The position numbers and the translations under genes are program-made. The notes under the pieces were generated by a model that was not told the DNA's origin, made no database searches, and saw only the letters and a list, made by a program, of their open reading frames with translations. From Alphaproteobacteria bacterium (lineage in GTDB: Bacteria > Pseudomonadota > Alphaproteobacteria > UBA9219), in the NCBI GenBank assembly GCA_009779135.1, contig WREW01000005.1, forward strand, positions 1 to 64,000: DNA of 64,000 nucleotides, written 5' to 3'. This document shows positions 55,203 to 63,549 of the stretch, one piece after another (the first letter of the stretch is position 1; the number at the start of each line of letters is the position of its first letter).

Positions 55203-55769
55203 ATGTTGACAGATCCTGAAGAGATACTGAACTACTGGTTCTACGAAGTCGGCCCCCAGCACTGGTTTACGCCTGACGCGGCTGTGGACGATGCCATTCG
55301 TTCGCGTTTTCTTATCGCCCATGAGCGCGCCGCCCTTGACGGGCTTCGTCCGTGGGAAGAAACGCCCGAAGGCATGTTGGCCCTGCTTTTGCTGCTTGAT
55401 ATTTTTCCGCGTCGTATGTTCTGCGGCACGGCGCGCGCTTATGCCACGGATGAAACGGCGCTTGATTTGGCGCGGCAGGCGATCATTCACCATTTTGACG
55501 ACCGCATTGACATCAATTTCAAACTTTTTTTCTACCTTCCTTTTCTTCATGCGGAAAACAGCGGCGATCAACGTCTGGCCTCTTTTTACATACGCGAACG
55601 CACCAAAACATCCGCTTGGGTGGATTGGGCCAACTGGTCTTCAGCCGTCATCCAGCGCTTTGGCCGTTTTCCTCACCGCAATGCAGTTTTAGGCCGTGTC
55701 TCGACAGAAGAGGAAATTGCTTTCCTTGAAACGAATCAAGGAAAAGATGATAACGTTGTTTTCTGCTAG
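55203..55769 (+). CDS. DUF924-family protein
   Basis: The 188-residue protein matches DUF924: EILNYWFYEVGPQHWF near the start, LLLLLDIFPRRMFCGTARAYATDETAL in the middle, FFYLPFLHAE and FGRFPHRNAVLGR towards the end. These all-helical proteins have no established function. It stands alone between repeat B and the mgtC-like gene, 29 bases before the latter. There is no clear ribosome site at the ATG. Confidence 0.9.
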   Translation: MLTDPEEILNYWFYEVGPQHWFTPDAAVDDAIRSRFLIAHERAALDGLRPWEETPEGMLALLLLLDIFPRRMFCGTARAYATDETALDLARQAIIHHFDDRIDINFKLFFYLPFLHAENSGDQRLASFYIRERTKTSAWVDWANWSSAVIQRFGRFPHRNAVLGRVSTEEEIAFLETNQGKDDNVVFC

Positions 55770-55798
55770 AATAAAAACAACGTTACGGATGGCCGCGC

Positions 55799-56563
55799 AT
55801 GATAGATTTCACAATGCATTTTTACGAAGTCCTGCACCATTACTGGCTTTTCGCGCATGCTTCGGCGCAGATATCTGTTGTAACAGCCATGCTTGTGGCC
55901 CTGTTTTTAGGCTTTACCTTCGGTTATGAGCGTTCCTACCGTGGCCGCGCGGCAGGCGTGCGTACCTACGGGCTTGTATGCATGGTATCAGCAGCGCTTA
56001 CGGCCCTGTCCGCGCATCCTGACGCTTGGTCAACAACGGGGCAGGCTGCATCCCATTTGACCATGATTGATCCGACCCGCACCATTCAAGGCATCGTCAC
56101 CGGCATCGGTTTTCTCGGCGCGGGAATCATCATGCAAAACGGCATGAAAATCTCGGGCCTGACCACGGCAGCGTCTATCTGGTGCGCGGCGGCGATCGGC
56201 GTTCTTGTGGGACTGGGCTTTTATATTCCGGCCTTGTCGATGACGATTGTGGCGCTTTTGTTTGTTCTTTTCGGCGCAAGCCTTGATCGCTTTCTGCCCG
56301 CGCAGCGCCCCATCAGCGTGCGCGTTCAATTTAAAAGAGGCTTTCACCCCACGCGCGACTATATTGTCGAGATGTTAAAAAACCACGGCTACCGCGTGGC
56401 GCGCGGCTCGCTTTCCATCCAGCATCACAACAACCAGCTGGAATGGCGCTTTGTGGCGCTTTCAAACTATCACCGCCGCGATCTGGTGCTTTCCGACCTC
56501 GCGCACCTGCTGCCCTCGCTGGAGGGCGTTGACAGCTTCTTCGTCTCACGCGCGCGCAATTAG
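55799..56563 (+). CDS. MgtC/SapB-family membrane protein
   Basis: The 254-residue protein has the MgtC membrane domain: LFLGFTFGYERSYRGRAAGVRTYGLVCMVSAALTAL, GIVTGIGFLGAGIIM and GLTTAASIWCAAAIGVLVGLGFY, with about five membrane segments, then a C-terminal cytoplasmic ACT-like region of about 80 residues. Roles in magnesium-limited growth or in ATP synthase inhibition are known for relatives; none is shown here. It overlaps the convergent bacteriohemerythrin by 4 bases. Confidence 0.9.
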   Translation: MIDFTMHFYEVLHHYWLFAHASAQISVVTAMLVALFLGFTFGYERSYRGRAAGVRTYGLVCMVSAALTALSAHPDAWSTTGQAASHLTMIDPTRTIQGIVTGIGFLGAGIIMQNGMKISGLTTAASIWCAAAIGVLVGLGFYIPALSMTIVALLFVLFGASLDRFLPAQRPISVRVQFKRGFHPTRDYIVEMLKNHGYRVARGSLSIQHHNNQLEWRFVALSNYHRRDLVLSDLAHLLPSLEGVDSFFVSRARN

Positions 56564-56976
56564 GTCACTGTTTCTTTCGCATGCTTGGAAAGCCACGCGC
56601 CCAAAGGGGCGTCCATGGCGACAATGTGATCGCAGATTCCCGCATATACAGCCATTAAACTGTCATCATTGAGCATCACCTGCCCGCCGGCCAGACGCTT
56701 GCGGAAATCTTCCACCTCACGGAAAAGGCGGTCATGCTCGATTTTATGGGGAATAAAAGACGGATAGGCCGTGCGCCGCATCAGCGTTTCCTCATGCGTC
56801 AAATGGGTTCTGGCAAAGGCCAGAAGATGATCCACTTCACCCAAAATCTCGCGCACCCCCGCACCTTTATGGGCAAGCTCTTTAAGAGTCGAGACAAATC
56901 CCAAAAGCCGCTTATGGTCTTCGTCCAAAAGACGAACCTTAACAGTCAATTTGTCAGACCAAGCAAAGTTTGCCAT
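56560..56976 (-). CDS. Bacteriohemerythrin
   Basis: The 138-residue four-helix protein has all residues of a di-iron hemerythrin site: His21, His58, Glu62, His77, His81, His117 and Asp122, counted from the ATG. It probably binds oxygen reversibly, or iron or nitric oxide. The gene converges on mgtC with a 4-base overlap and diverges from ruvC. No signal peptide or extra domain is present. Confidence 0.92.
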   Translation of the reverse strand: MANFAWSDKLTVKVRLLDEDHKRLLGFVSTLKELAHKGAGVREILGEVDHLLAFARTHLTHEETLMRRTAYPSFIPHKIEHDRLFREVEDFRKRLAGGQVMLNDDSLMAVYAGICDHIVAMDAPLGAWLSKHAKETVT

Positions 56977-57037
56977 CGGCTTTTCTCCCTTTCTTCAAAC
57001 ACTAACACAAGCGCCAAAAAAGATCTATCCTCCTGGC

Positions 57038-57553
57038 ATGCAGATGATTCGTTCCATATTGGGCATTGACCCGGGTTTGCGCCATACGGGCTGGGGCGTT
57101 ATCCGCCAGGACGGCCAGCATCTGTCCTTTATCGCCGCCGGACGCATCAGTCCCAGCCCCGATCTTCCCATGGCTGAGCGTCTGGCCGCGCTGGCCCAGG
57201 GCCTGCAAGAGGTCATCCGCGCCCACGCCCCCAAAGAAGCCGCCATTGAGGAAACCTTTGTCAACAAAAATGCAGCCTCAGCCCTCAAGCTCGGTCAGGC
57301 GCGCGGCGTGGCCATGCTTACGGCCGCTCAGGCCGGCTTGGCCGTGACAGAATATTCCGCAAACAAAATAAAGCAGACGGTGACAGGATTTGGCCATGCC
57401 GACAAAAAACAGATCATGGCCATGATTCGTCTTTTGCTGCCTTTATCGGGAGATTTGGCGGCGGATGCGGCGGATGCGCTTGCTATTGCCGTGTGTCACG
57501 CGCATCATCATGATATTTTAGCGGCGAATCAACATTTAAAGGTCTTGGCATGA
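57038..57553 (+). CDS. ruvC: Holliday junction resolvase RuvC
   Basis: RuvC cuts Holliday junctions symmetrically. The 171-residue product has the four acidic active-site motifs: GIDPGLRHTGWGVI, EETFVNKNA, the HADKKQ region, and DAADALAIAVCHAHHH. The start was set at 57038; an ATG two codons in (57044) is possible and neither has a strong ribosome site. It overlaps ruvA in an ATGA arrangement and starts the long ruv-tol unit. Confidence 0.95.
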   Translation: MQMIRSILGIDPGLRHTGWGVIRQDGQHLSFIAAGRISPSPDLPMAERLAALAQGLQEVIRAHAPKEAAIEETFVNKNAASALKLGQARGVAMLTAAQAGLAVTEYSANKIKQTVTGFGHADKKQIMAMIRLLLPLSGDLAADAADALAIAVCHAHHHDILAANQHLKVLA

Positions 57554-58167
57554 TCGGAAAACTGACCGGACATCTTGACAGCATCGCAGGGCACCACATT
57601 CTCGTGGATGTCGGCGGCGTGGGGTATCTGGTAGCTTGCTCGGCCCATACGCTAAGGCTGACGGGTGACAAAGCCGGAACACCGGTAAGCCTGTGGATCG
57701 AAACGCAAGTCCGCGAAGATGCCTTTAATCTTTTCGGCTTTCACACGCTGGCGGAGCGGGACTGGTTTCGCCTTCTTATCACAGTGCAGGGCGTCGGCGC
57801 CAAATCCGCCCTTTCGATTCTGGGCCTGCTATCACCTGAGCGTCTTGCGCAAGTGCTTTTGTCCGGCGACAAAAACGCACTGACTGCCGCAGACGGGGTA
57901 GGCCCCAAACTGGCCCTAAGACTTATCACGGAGCTGAAAGACAAAGTCACTACCCTGAGTCTGCAAACCAAAGACAAAACGCCCTTCGTGCCGTACCAGA
58001 CGCCTCAAGTGGCCGAAGACGCCCTTTCGGCGCTTTTGAATCTCGGCTATCAGCGCATGGAAGCTTTTATGGCCGTCAACGCCGCCCGCCTTGAGCTTGG
58101 CGAGCAGCCGCAGCTGGATGAGCTTATAAAAACCGCCCTGAACGCCCTTGGAAAGAAGGAGGTCTAG
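57550..58167 (+). CDS. ruvA: Holliday junction DNA helicase subunit RuvA
   Basis: RuvA tetramers bind the four-way junction and load RuvB. The 205-residue protein has the usual N-terminal barrel (MIGKLTGHLDSIAGHHILVDVGGVGYLV), REDAFNLFGF, two helix-hairpin-helix motifs (TVQGVGAKSALSIL and ADGVGPKLALRLITELK), and a C-terminal domain binding RuvB. It overlaps ruvC by 4 bases and is 3 bases from ruvB. Confidence 0.96.
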   Translation: MIGKLTGHLDSIAGHHILVDVGGVGYLVACSAHTLRLTGDKAGTPVSLWIETQVREDAFNLFGFHTLAERDWFRLLITVQGVGAKSALSILGLLSPERLAQVLLSGDKNALTAADGVGPKLALRLITELKDKVTTLSLQTKDKTPFVPYQTPQVAEDALSALLNLGYQRMEAFMAVNAARLELGEQPQLDELIKTALNALGKKEV

Positions 58168-58170
58168 CGC

Positions 58171-59223
58171 ATGAGCAAAGCCGCCGACCGCTTGATCGTC
58201 CCGCAGGAGCTGCCGCATGAGAGCCCCGACATGGCATGGCGACCGCAAAAGCTTGAGGATTTTGTCGGCCAGGACTCCTTATGTAAAAATCTGCGCGTTT
58301 TTATTGAGGCTTCAAAAACACGGGCCTCAGCGCTTGACCATGTTTTATTTTCCGGCCCCCCTGGCCTTGGCAAAACAACCCTGGCGCAAATTGTCGCGCA
58401 TGAACGCGGCGTCAGCTTTCGCGGCACATCCGGCCCCGTTATTGCGCGCGCCGGCGATCTGGCCGCGCTTTTAACCAATCTTCAGCCGCATGACGTTCTT
58501 TTTATTGATGAGATTCACCGCCTTAGCTCATCCGTGGAAGAAATCCTCTATCCGGCCATGGAAGATTTCCAGCTTGATCTTATCATCGGCGAAGGCCCTG
58601 CGGCGCGCTCGGTTAAAATCGATCTGCCGCCCTTTACTTTGATCGGCGCAACAACCCGCAGCGGCCTGATTTCAAGACCTTTGCGGGAACGCTTTGGCAT
58701 TCCTCTGCGCCTGCAGTTCTACACGCCCGAGGAATTAAGCGCCATTGTCAAACGCGCAGCGGCAAAACTGCGTGTACCCATCTCGGAAGACGGCGCGTTT
58801 GAAATCGCACGGCGCGCGCGCGGAACCCCGCGCGTGGCAGGCCGTTTGCTGCGCCGCGTCTGCGACTTTGCCGCCGTGCAGGGCGCAAAAACCATTGACG
58901 CAAAAATGGCGGATCATGCCCTGACATGTCTTGAGGTGGATCGCCTTGGCTTTGATTCGATGGATCGGCGCTATATGAATCTGATCGCGCAGCATTATGC
59001 CGGAGGCCCCGTAGGGGTCGAAACGCTGGCCGCTTCCTTGGCCGAGCAGCGCGATATGCTCGAAGAGGTGATAGAGCCTTTTCTCATCCAGCAAGGCCTC
59101 TTGCAACGCACGCCTCGGGGGCGCATGCTCACCGCAAGCGGCTATAAGCATCTTGGCCTTCATGCGCCTGCGGATGCGCCCGAGCAGCAAGACTTCACCC
59201 TTTCCGCAGATGAGCCTTTCTGA
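58171..59223 (+). CDS. ruvB: Holliday junction branch-migration ATPase RuvB
   Basis: RuvB is the hexameric motor of branch migration. The 350-residue product has [11 protein letters not shown], Walker [12 protein letters not shown], Walker [33 protein letters not shown] (sensor region) and a C-terminal winged helix with [14 protein letters not shown]. It is preceded by GGAGG 10 bases upstream. Its stop overlaps the ybgC start by one base (TGATG). Confidence 0.97.
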   Translation: MSKAADRLIVPQELPHESPDMAWRPQKLEDFVGQDSLCKNLRVFIEASKTRASALDHVLFSGPPGLGKTTLAQIVAHERGVSFRGTSGPVIARAGDLAALLTNLQPHDVLFIDEIHRLSSSVEEILYPAMEDFQLDLIIGEGPAARSVKIDLPPFTLIGATTRSGLISRPLRERFGIPLRLQFYTPEELSAIVKRAAAKLRVPISEDGAFEIARRARGTPRVAGRLLRRVCDFAAVQGAKTIDAKMADHALTCLEVDRLGFDSMDRRYMNLIAQHYAGGPVGVETLAASLAEQRDMLEEVIEPFLIQQGLLQRTPRGRMLTASGYKHLGLHAPADAPEQQDFTLSADEPF

Positions 59224-59651
59224 TGACTGTTTTTGATCCGGAAAACAAGAAACGTTTCCTTTTGCCCGTGCGCGTTTACTACGAAGACACGGACGCCGGC
59301 GGAGTCGTCTATTACGCCAACTACCTGCGCTATGCCGAGCGCGCCCGCAGCGAGTTTCTGCGCACCATACTGGGCCGAGGCGAGGGCCATTTATGGCAAA
59401 AAGACGACCCCCTCTTCGTCGCCCGCCGCCTCGAAGCGGACTACACAGCCCCCGCGCGGCTTGATGATTTGCTTTTGGTCAGCGCAGAAGTTGCGCATAT
59501 AGGGGGCGCCAGCCTGACCATGAACCAAACTGTCACACGTCAAGGATTTCCTCTTTTTGCCACAAAAGTGACACTGGTTGCCGTTACACAGGCGGGCGAA
59601 GTGATGCGTTTGCCGACATTGTGGCGGGAAAAACTGACAGCCTATTTATAA
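59223..59651 (+). CDS. ybgC: Acyl-CoA thioesterase YbgC of the Tol cluster
   Basis: The 142-residue hotdog-fold protein has the 4HBT motif VRVYYEDTDAGGVVYYANYLRYAERARSEFLR with the active-site Asp, and hydrolyses short acyl-CoA in relatives. It sits between ruvB (1-base overlap) and tolQ (17 bases), the conserved Tol-Pal position. Confidence 0.94.
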   Translation: MTVFDPENKKRFLLPVRVYYEDTDAGGVVYYANYLRYAERARSEFLRTILGRGEGHLWQKDDPLFVARRLEADYTAPARLDDLLLVSAEVAHIGGASLTMNQTVTRQGFPLFATKVTLVAVTQAGEVMRLPTLWREKLTAYL

Positions 59652-59668
59652 ACAGGAGCGTTCATCGA

Positions 59669-60394
59669 ATGGAAACTCAACTTGTAGAAAGCGTAAAACT
59701 GGCCGGCTCGGTGCCTGCTTTGGATATGTCATTGTGGGGCCTTTTCAGCCATGCGGATCTTATCGGAAAAAGCGTGATGATCGGACTTTTGGTGGTCTCG
59801 GTTTTCACATGGGCCTTGATTTTTGACAAAATCGCCAAAATATCGCGCCTAAAAACCCGCGCCGGTTTTTTTGAGGAACGCTTTTGGGCCGCAGGCTCCC
59901 TTGATGGGCTTTACGAGAAAATCAAACGCCCGGGCGATCCCATGCAGGCCGTCTTTGTGGCGGGAATGAAGGAGTGGCGCGCCGCCCACGACAAAGGCCT
60001 TTTGGACACGCCGCAGGGCCGCAGCAATATTCTGGCGCGCATCGACCGCATGCTCCAAGTAACCATAGGGCGCGAGATGGCGCAGGTTGAAACATGGATG
60101 ACTTTTCTGGCCTCGGTCGGATCTGTAGCGCCTTTTGTCGGGCTTTTCGGAACCGTCTGGGGAATCATGAGGGCCTTTATCGGAATCGCGCAGGCGCAGA
60201 ACACATCTTTGGGTGTTGTCGCGCCAGGCATTGCCGAGGCTTTGATGGCCACCGCCGTAGGCCTTGTGGCCGCCATTCCGGCGACGGCAGCCTATAACAA
60301 GTTCGCCAATGAAATAGGCCGCTACGGCGCAAGGCTTGAAAACTTCGCCAATGATATGATCGCCACCCTCTCACGCAATATGGAAAGCAAGTAA
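59669..60394 (+). CDS. tolQ: Tol-Pal system protein TolQ
   Basis: TolQ is the proton-channel subunit that drives outer-membrane constriction with TolR. The 241-residue protein has three membrane segments (around residues 32-50, 145-165 and 180-200), AQVETWMTFLASVGSVAPFVGLFGTVWGIMRAF and GIAEALMATAVGLVAAIPATAAYN, as in ExbB/TolQ. The start is the ATG at 59669, with AGGAG about 10 bases before. tolR follows at 1 base. Confidence 0.95.
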   Translation: METQLVESVKLAGSVPALDMSLWGLFSHADLIGKSVMIGLLVVSVFTWALIFDKIAKISRLKTRAGFFEERFWAAGSLDGLYEKIKRPGDPMQAVFVAGMKEWRAAHDKGLLDTPQGRSNILARIDRMLQVTIGREMAQVETWMTFLASVGSVAPFVGLFGTVWGIMRAFIGIAQAQNTSLGVVAPGIAEALMATAVGLVAAIPATAAYNKFANEIGRYGARLENFANDMIATLSRNMESK

Positions 60395-60395
60395 G

Positions 60396-60869
60396 ATGGC
60401 CGGGCCTCTTTTACCGCCAAACGGCAGCGGACGACGTTCACGATTCAGCAATTTCCGCCCTATGGCTGAGATTAACGTCACGCCCTTTGTGGATGTGATG
60501 CTTGTGCTGCTGATTGTGTTTATGGTGACGGCGCCTCTTCTGACGGTGGCGGTGCCTTTGGATCTACCTCAAACAAACGCCCAGTCCCTTAAACAGGACA
60601 AGGAGCCGCTTGTCATTTCCATTGACGCCAAGGGCCGCATTTATCTGCAGGAAACGAAGTTTGAACCGGCGCAGCTCGTCGCGCGGCTCAAAGCCATCAC
60701 AGGCGCCGACCCTCAGGCGCGTATTTTCGTGCGCGGTGACAAAGGCATTTCCTACGGCAAAATCATGGAAGTGATGGGCACGATCAGCGCGGCGGGCTTT
60801 ACCAAAATCGCGCTTGTGGCCGAGCTTCCCAAAGAAGAATCCGTCTCTGGCTCCAAAGGTCGCCGATAA
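60396..60869 (+). CDS. tolR: Tol-Pal system protein TolR
   Basis: TolR has one membrane helix with the proton-carrying Asp and a periplasmic domain. The 157-residue protein shows EINVTPFVDVMLVLLIVFMVTAPLL, with the critical Asp in PFVDVMLV, then a dimerisation domain containing FVRGDKGISYGKIMEVMGTISAAGFTKIALVAE. It sits between tolQ (1 base) and tolA (4 bases). Confidence 0.95.
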   Translation: MAGPLLPPNGSGRRSRFSNFRPMAEINVTPFVDVMLVLLIVFMVTAPLLTVAVPLDLPQTNAQSLKQDKEPLVISIDAKGRIYLQETKFEPAQLVARLKAITGADPQARIFVRGDKGISYGKIMEVMGTISAAGFTKIALVAELPKEESVSGSKGRR

Positions 60870-60873
60870 ACGC

Positions 60874-61677
60874 ATGTCTTTTCACGATGAAAATCTGAAA
60901 CCGGCTCTGGCGCTTTCGCTTTTTCTTCACACCCTTATGCTGGGAGGGCTTTACTGGGGCGCGCCCTCTTTTTTCAATGCCCCGCCCTTAAAAGAGCCAT
61001 GGCAGCCCTTGCCTGTCGATATTGTGGAAATCGGCGCCATCACCAACACCCGCAAAGTCAGCGAGAAGGTCGAGGAGCCGCCGAAAAAAGCCCCGCCCCC
61101 GCAGCCCAAGGAGGTTAAACCGCCCGAACCGCTCAAGAGCGAGGCCATTCCGCCCCCGCCCGAAAAACCGGCCCCGCCCAAGCCCGAGCCTGTGAAAAAG
61201 CCCGAGCCGCCCAAGGAAGACCCTCTGGCCAGCGTGTTGAAAAACGTGGCCAAAATCAAACCTGCCGAGCGCCCCGCGCCGCCGGCCAAACAAATCGCGC
61301 CGGAAAAACAGGACGGAAGCGCCAAAAGCACGGACGCCGCCCGCACAGGCCCCGCTTTTTCGGATCGGCTGACTATTTCGCAGGAAGACGCCCTGCGCCG
61401 CCAGATCAGCGCATGCTGGAACGTGCCGATGGGTGCGCGAGATGCGCATGAGCTTGTTGTTGAAGTCTTGATTGAAATGAACGAGGATCGTACGGTACGT
61501 TCGGCGGAAGTTGTCGATCAGTTCCGCTTTAACGCGGACTCGCATTTCCGCACGGCGGCTGAAGCGGCGATAAGAGCGCTGCGCCACCCGCGCTGCACGC
61601 CGCTGGAGCTGCCGCCGGATCGTTATGACCAATGGAAGACCATACGTTTCACCTTTGACCCGCGCGATATGTTTTAA
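60874..61677 (+). CDS. tolA: Tol-Pal system protein TolA
   Basis: TolA links the inner-membrane motor to Pal in the outer membrane. The 267-residue protein has a membrane helix near residues 9-27 ([18 protein letters not shown]), a Pro/Lys/Glu-rich stalk ([17 protein letters not shown] and following, about residues 65-150), and a C-terminal TonB-like domain with a Cys ([21 protein letters not shown]). Start at 60874; an upstream in-frame region to 60814 overlaps tolR. It is shorter than enterobacterial TolA, typical of alphaproteobacteria. Confidence 0.92.
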   Translation: MSFHDENLKPALALSLFLHTLMLGGLYWGAPSFFNAPPLKEPWQPLPVDIVEIGAITNTRKVSEKVEEPPKKAPPPQPKEVKPPEPLKSEAIPPPPEKPAPPKPEPVKKPEPPKEDPLASVLKNVAKIKPAERPAPPAKQIAPEKQDGSAKSTDAARTGPAFSDRLTISQEDALRRQISACWNVPMGARDAHELVVEVLIEMNEDRTVRSAEVVDQFRFNADSHFRTAAEAAIRALRHPRCTPLELPPDRYDQWKTIRFTFDPRDMF

Positions 61678-61690
61678 AGAGGAGCCTTTT

Positions 61691-63022
61691 ATGATAACCC
61701 GTCAAACTTTGCTGAGTCTTATTCTCGGAATCTTTTTTCTATTTGGAGCAAACGCTGCGCAGGCGGAAATCCGCATTGATATTACGCGCGGCACGGTGGA
61801 GCCTATTCCCATCGCCATTCCGGCCTTTTACGCAAAAACCCAGAATGAGTCGCGCTTCGGGCAGGACATTGCGCAAGTGGTCATGCAGGATCTTATGCGC
61901 TCGGGCCTTTTTACGATGGTAGATCCGCGCTCTTTCATTCAGGATCGAGATTCACTTATGGCAGGCCCGCGCTTTGCGGACTGGCGCGTTTTAAACGCTC
62001 AGGCGCTTGTTATAGGCCGCATTGAAGCGCAAACCGATGGCCGCTTGAAAGTCGAGTTCCGCTTGTGGGACGTCTTCGGTGAACAGCAAATGACAGGCCT
62101 TGCTTATTTTACGATCCCGGGGAACTGGCGGCGCGTGGCGCATATTATCGCGGACGCAATTTATAAACGCATCACCGGCGAAGACGGCTACTTTGACACC
62201 CGCATTGTCTATGTCGCAGAAAGCGGCCCCTCCACAGCCCGTGTCAAACGTCTTGCGATTATGGATCAGGACGGCGAAAACCACCGCATTCTGAGTGACG
62301 GGCGCGCGCTGGTTTTAACGCCGCGCTTTTCACCCACCATGCAGGAAATCACCTACATGGCTTATTATAACAAAAGACCGCGCGTTTATCTTTTTAACAT
62401 TGATACGGGACGGCAAGAGGTTCTCGGCAATTTCGACAATATGACTTTCGCCCCGCGCTTTGCGCCGGATGGAAATAAGGTTGTCTTCTCGCTCTCGCGC
62501 AATGGGAACTCGGATATTTATACGATGGATTTGCGCTCGCGCAAAATCGCGCAGATCACCAACCACCCGTCTATTAATACAGGGCCCAGTTACGCACCGG
62601 ACGGCAAGAGAATAACTTTTGAATCGGATCGAGGCGGCACGCAGCAGATTTATACGATGACAGCGGGCGGAGGCGAAGTTAAGCGCATCAGCTTCGGCGA
62701 AGGCCGCTACGCCACGCCCGTCTGGTCGCCGCGCGGCGATCTGATCGCCTTCACCAAACAATTAAGAGGCCGCTTTTACATCGGCGTGATGCGCCCTGAT
62801 GGTTCAGGCGAAAGACTGCTGACGGAATCCTTCCACGTCGAAGGCCCCACATGGGCCCCGAACGGCCGCGTGCTGATGTACTTCAAGGATCTCCCCTCCG
62901 GCCCGGGAGGCCGCAATAAAAAATCGCGCCTCTACAGCATCGATCTAACCGGCTACAACGAACGAGAAATCCCCACCCCCATGGACGCCTCAGATCCGGC
63001 TTGGTCGCCGTTGATTCCGTAG
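61691..63022 (+). CDS. tolB: Tol-Pal system protein TolB
   Basis: TolB is a periplasmic beta-propeller binding Pal and other proteins. The 443-residue product has a signal peptide ([18 protein letters not shown]), the N-terminal domain starting [21 protein letters not shown], and propeller repeats such as [28 protein letters not shown] and [31 protein letters not shown] lies about 7 bases before the ATG. The stop overlaps the first base of a palindromic repeat half. pal, which usually follows, is not within the 978 bases to the window edge. Confidence 0.95.
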   Translation: MITRQTLLSLILGIFFLFGANAAQAEIRIDITRGTVEPIPIAIPAFYAKTQNESRFGQDIAQVVMQDLMRSGLFTMVDPRSFIQDRDSLMAGPRFADWRVLNAQALVIGRIEAQTDGRLKVEFRLWDVFGEQQMTGLAYFTIPGNWRRVAHIIADAIYKRITGEDGYFDTRIVYVAESGPSTARVKRLAIMDQDGENHRILSDGRALVLTPRFSPTMQEITYMAYYNKRPRVYLFNIDTGRQEVLGNFDNMTFAPRFAPDGNKVVFSLSRNGNSDIYTMDLRSRKIAQITNHPSINTGPSYAPDGKRITFESDRGGTQQIYTMTAGGGEVKRISFGEGRYATPVWSPRGDLIAFTKQLRGRFYIGVMRPDGSGERLLTESFHVEGPTWAPNGRVLMYFKDLPSGPGGRNKKSRLYSIDLTGYNEREIPTPMDASDPAWSPLIP

Positions 63023-63063
63023 AGATTGCCACGTCAGGCCTAAAGGCCCGCCTCGCAATGACA
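63022..63063. repeat. Palindromic repeat, family A half-copy
   Basis: This is the right half of family A alone: GAGATTGCCACGTCAGGCC to CCTCGCAATGACA. It begins within the tolB stop codon. The left half is missing, so this is a remnant or a separate, shorter form. It is followed 9 bases later by a full copy. Confidence 0.8.
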
Positions 63064-63072
63064 AGCGGCATG

Positions 63073-63175
63073 TGTCATTGCGAGGAAGGCCGGCGTAAGC
63101 CGGTTTGACGTGGCAATCTCAACGATGTTACAGGGGATTGCCGCGTCGGGCCTAAAGGCCCTCCTCGCAATGACA
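63073..63175. repeat. Palindromic repeat, family A copy 4
   Basis: A complete element with TGTCATTGCGAGGAAGGCC at the left and CCTCGCAATGACA at the right, arms GACGTGGCAATCTC and GATTGCCGCGTC. It lies just after the half-copy and 10 bases before the GIY-YIG gene, forming a small cluster of repeats after tolB. Confidence 0.88.
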
Positions 63176-63185
63176 GGTTTAAAAA

Positions 63186-63479
63186 ATGCCCCAGCAATAC
63201 TACATCTACTTCATAACCAACAAAACAAACTCCACCATCTACACCGGCGTAACCCGCGACCTAAGCAGAAGGGTATATGAACACAAAAACAAACTACTGA
63301 ACGGCTTCAGCAAGCGATATAATTTAAACAAACTGGTTTATTACGAAGCATTTGAAAACATCAACGACGCGATAAAAAGAGAAAAACAAATCAAAAGCGG
63401 TTCAAGACGGGATAAGATTGATTTAATCATAAAGAACCATGCGGATTGGAAGGATCTGTATGATGAGATTGTTTCCTAA
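63186..63479 (+). CDS. GIY-YIG nuclease-like protein
   Basis: The 97-residue protein is a minimal GIY-YIG domain of the UPF0213/YhbQ type: YYIYFITNKTNSTIYTGVTRDLSRRVYEHKN, with GIY as YIY and YIG as YTG, the Arg in DLSRRVYEH, and YYEAFENINDAIKREKQIKSG with the Glu of the active site. The DNA is richer in A than its neighbours, suggesting transfer. It lies exactly between two family A repeats (63073-63175 and 63481-63535). Its substrate is unknown; the position raises the idea that it mobilises with, or acts on, the repeats. Confidence 0.88.
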   Translation: MPQQYYIYFITNKTNSTIYTGVTRDLSRRVYEHKNKLLNGFSKRYNLNKLVYYEAFENINDAIKREKQIKSGSRRDKIDLIIKNHADWKDLYDEIVS

Positions 63480-63480
63480 C

Positions 63481-63535
63481 TGTCATTGCAACAGAGATTG
63501 CCACGTCGGGCCTGAAGGCCCGCCTCGCAATGACA
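63481..63535. repeat. Palindromic repeat, family A, truncated left arm
   Basis: It begins TGTCATTGC, as a family A element does, but then jumps to AACAGAGATTGCCACGTCGGG and the right arm ending CCTCGCAATGACA. Most of the left arm is missing. It abuts the stop codon of the GIY-YIG gene and may have arisen by internal deletion. Confidence 0.82.
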
Positions 63536-63549
63536 GGGGGGGCACCACC

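Noticed and set aside
63022-63535. CRISPR array after tolB
   Set aside because: The repeats are long palindromes of different lengths without regular spacers and without cas genes.
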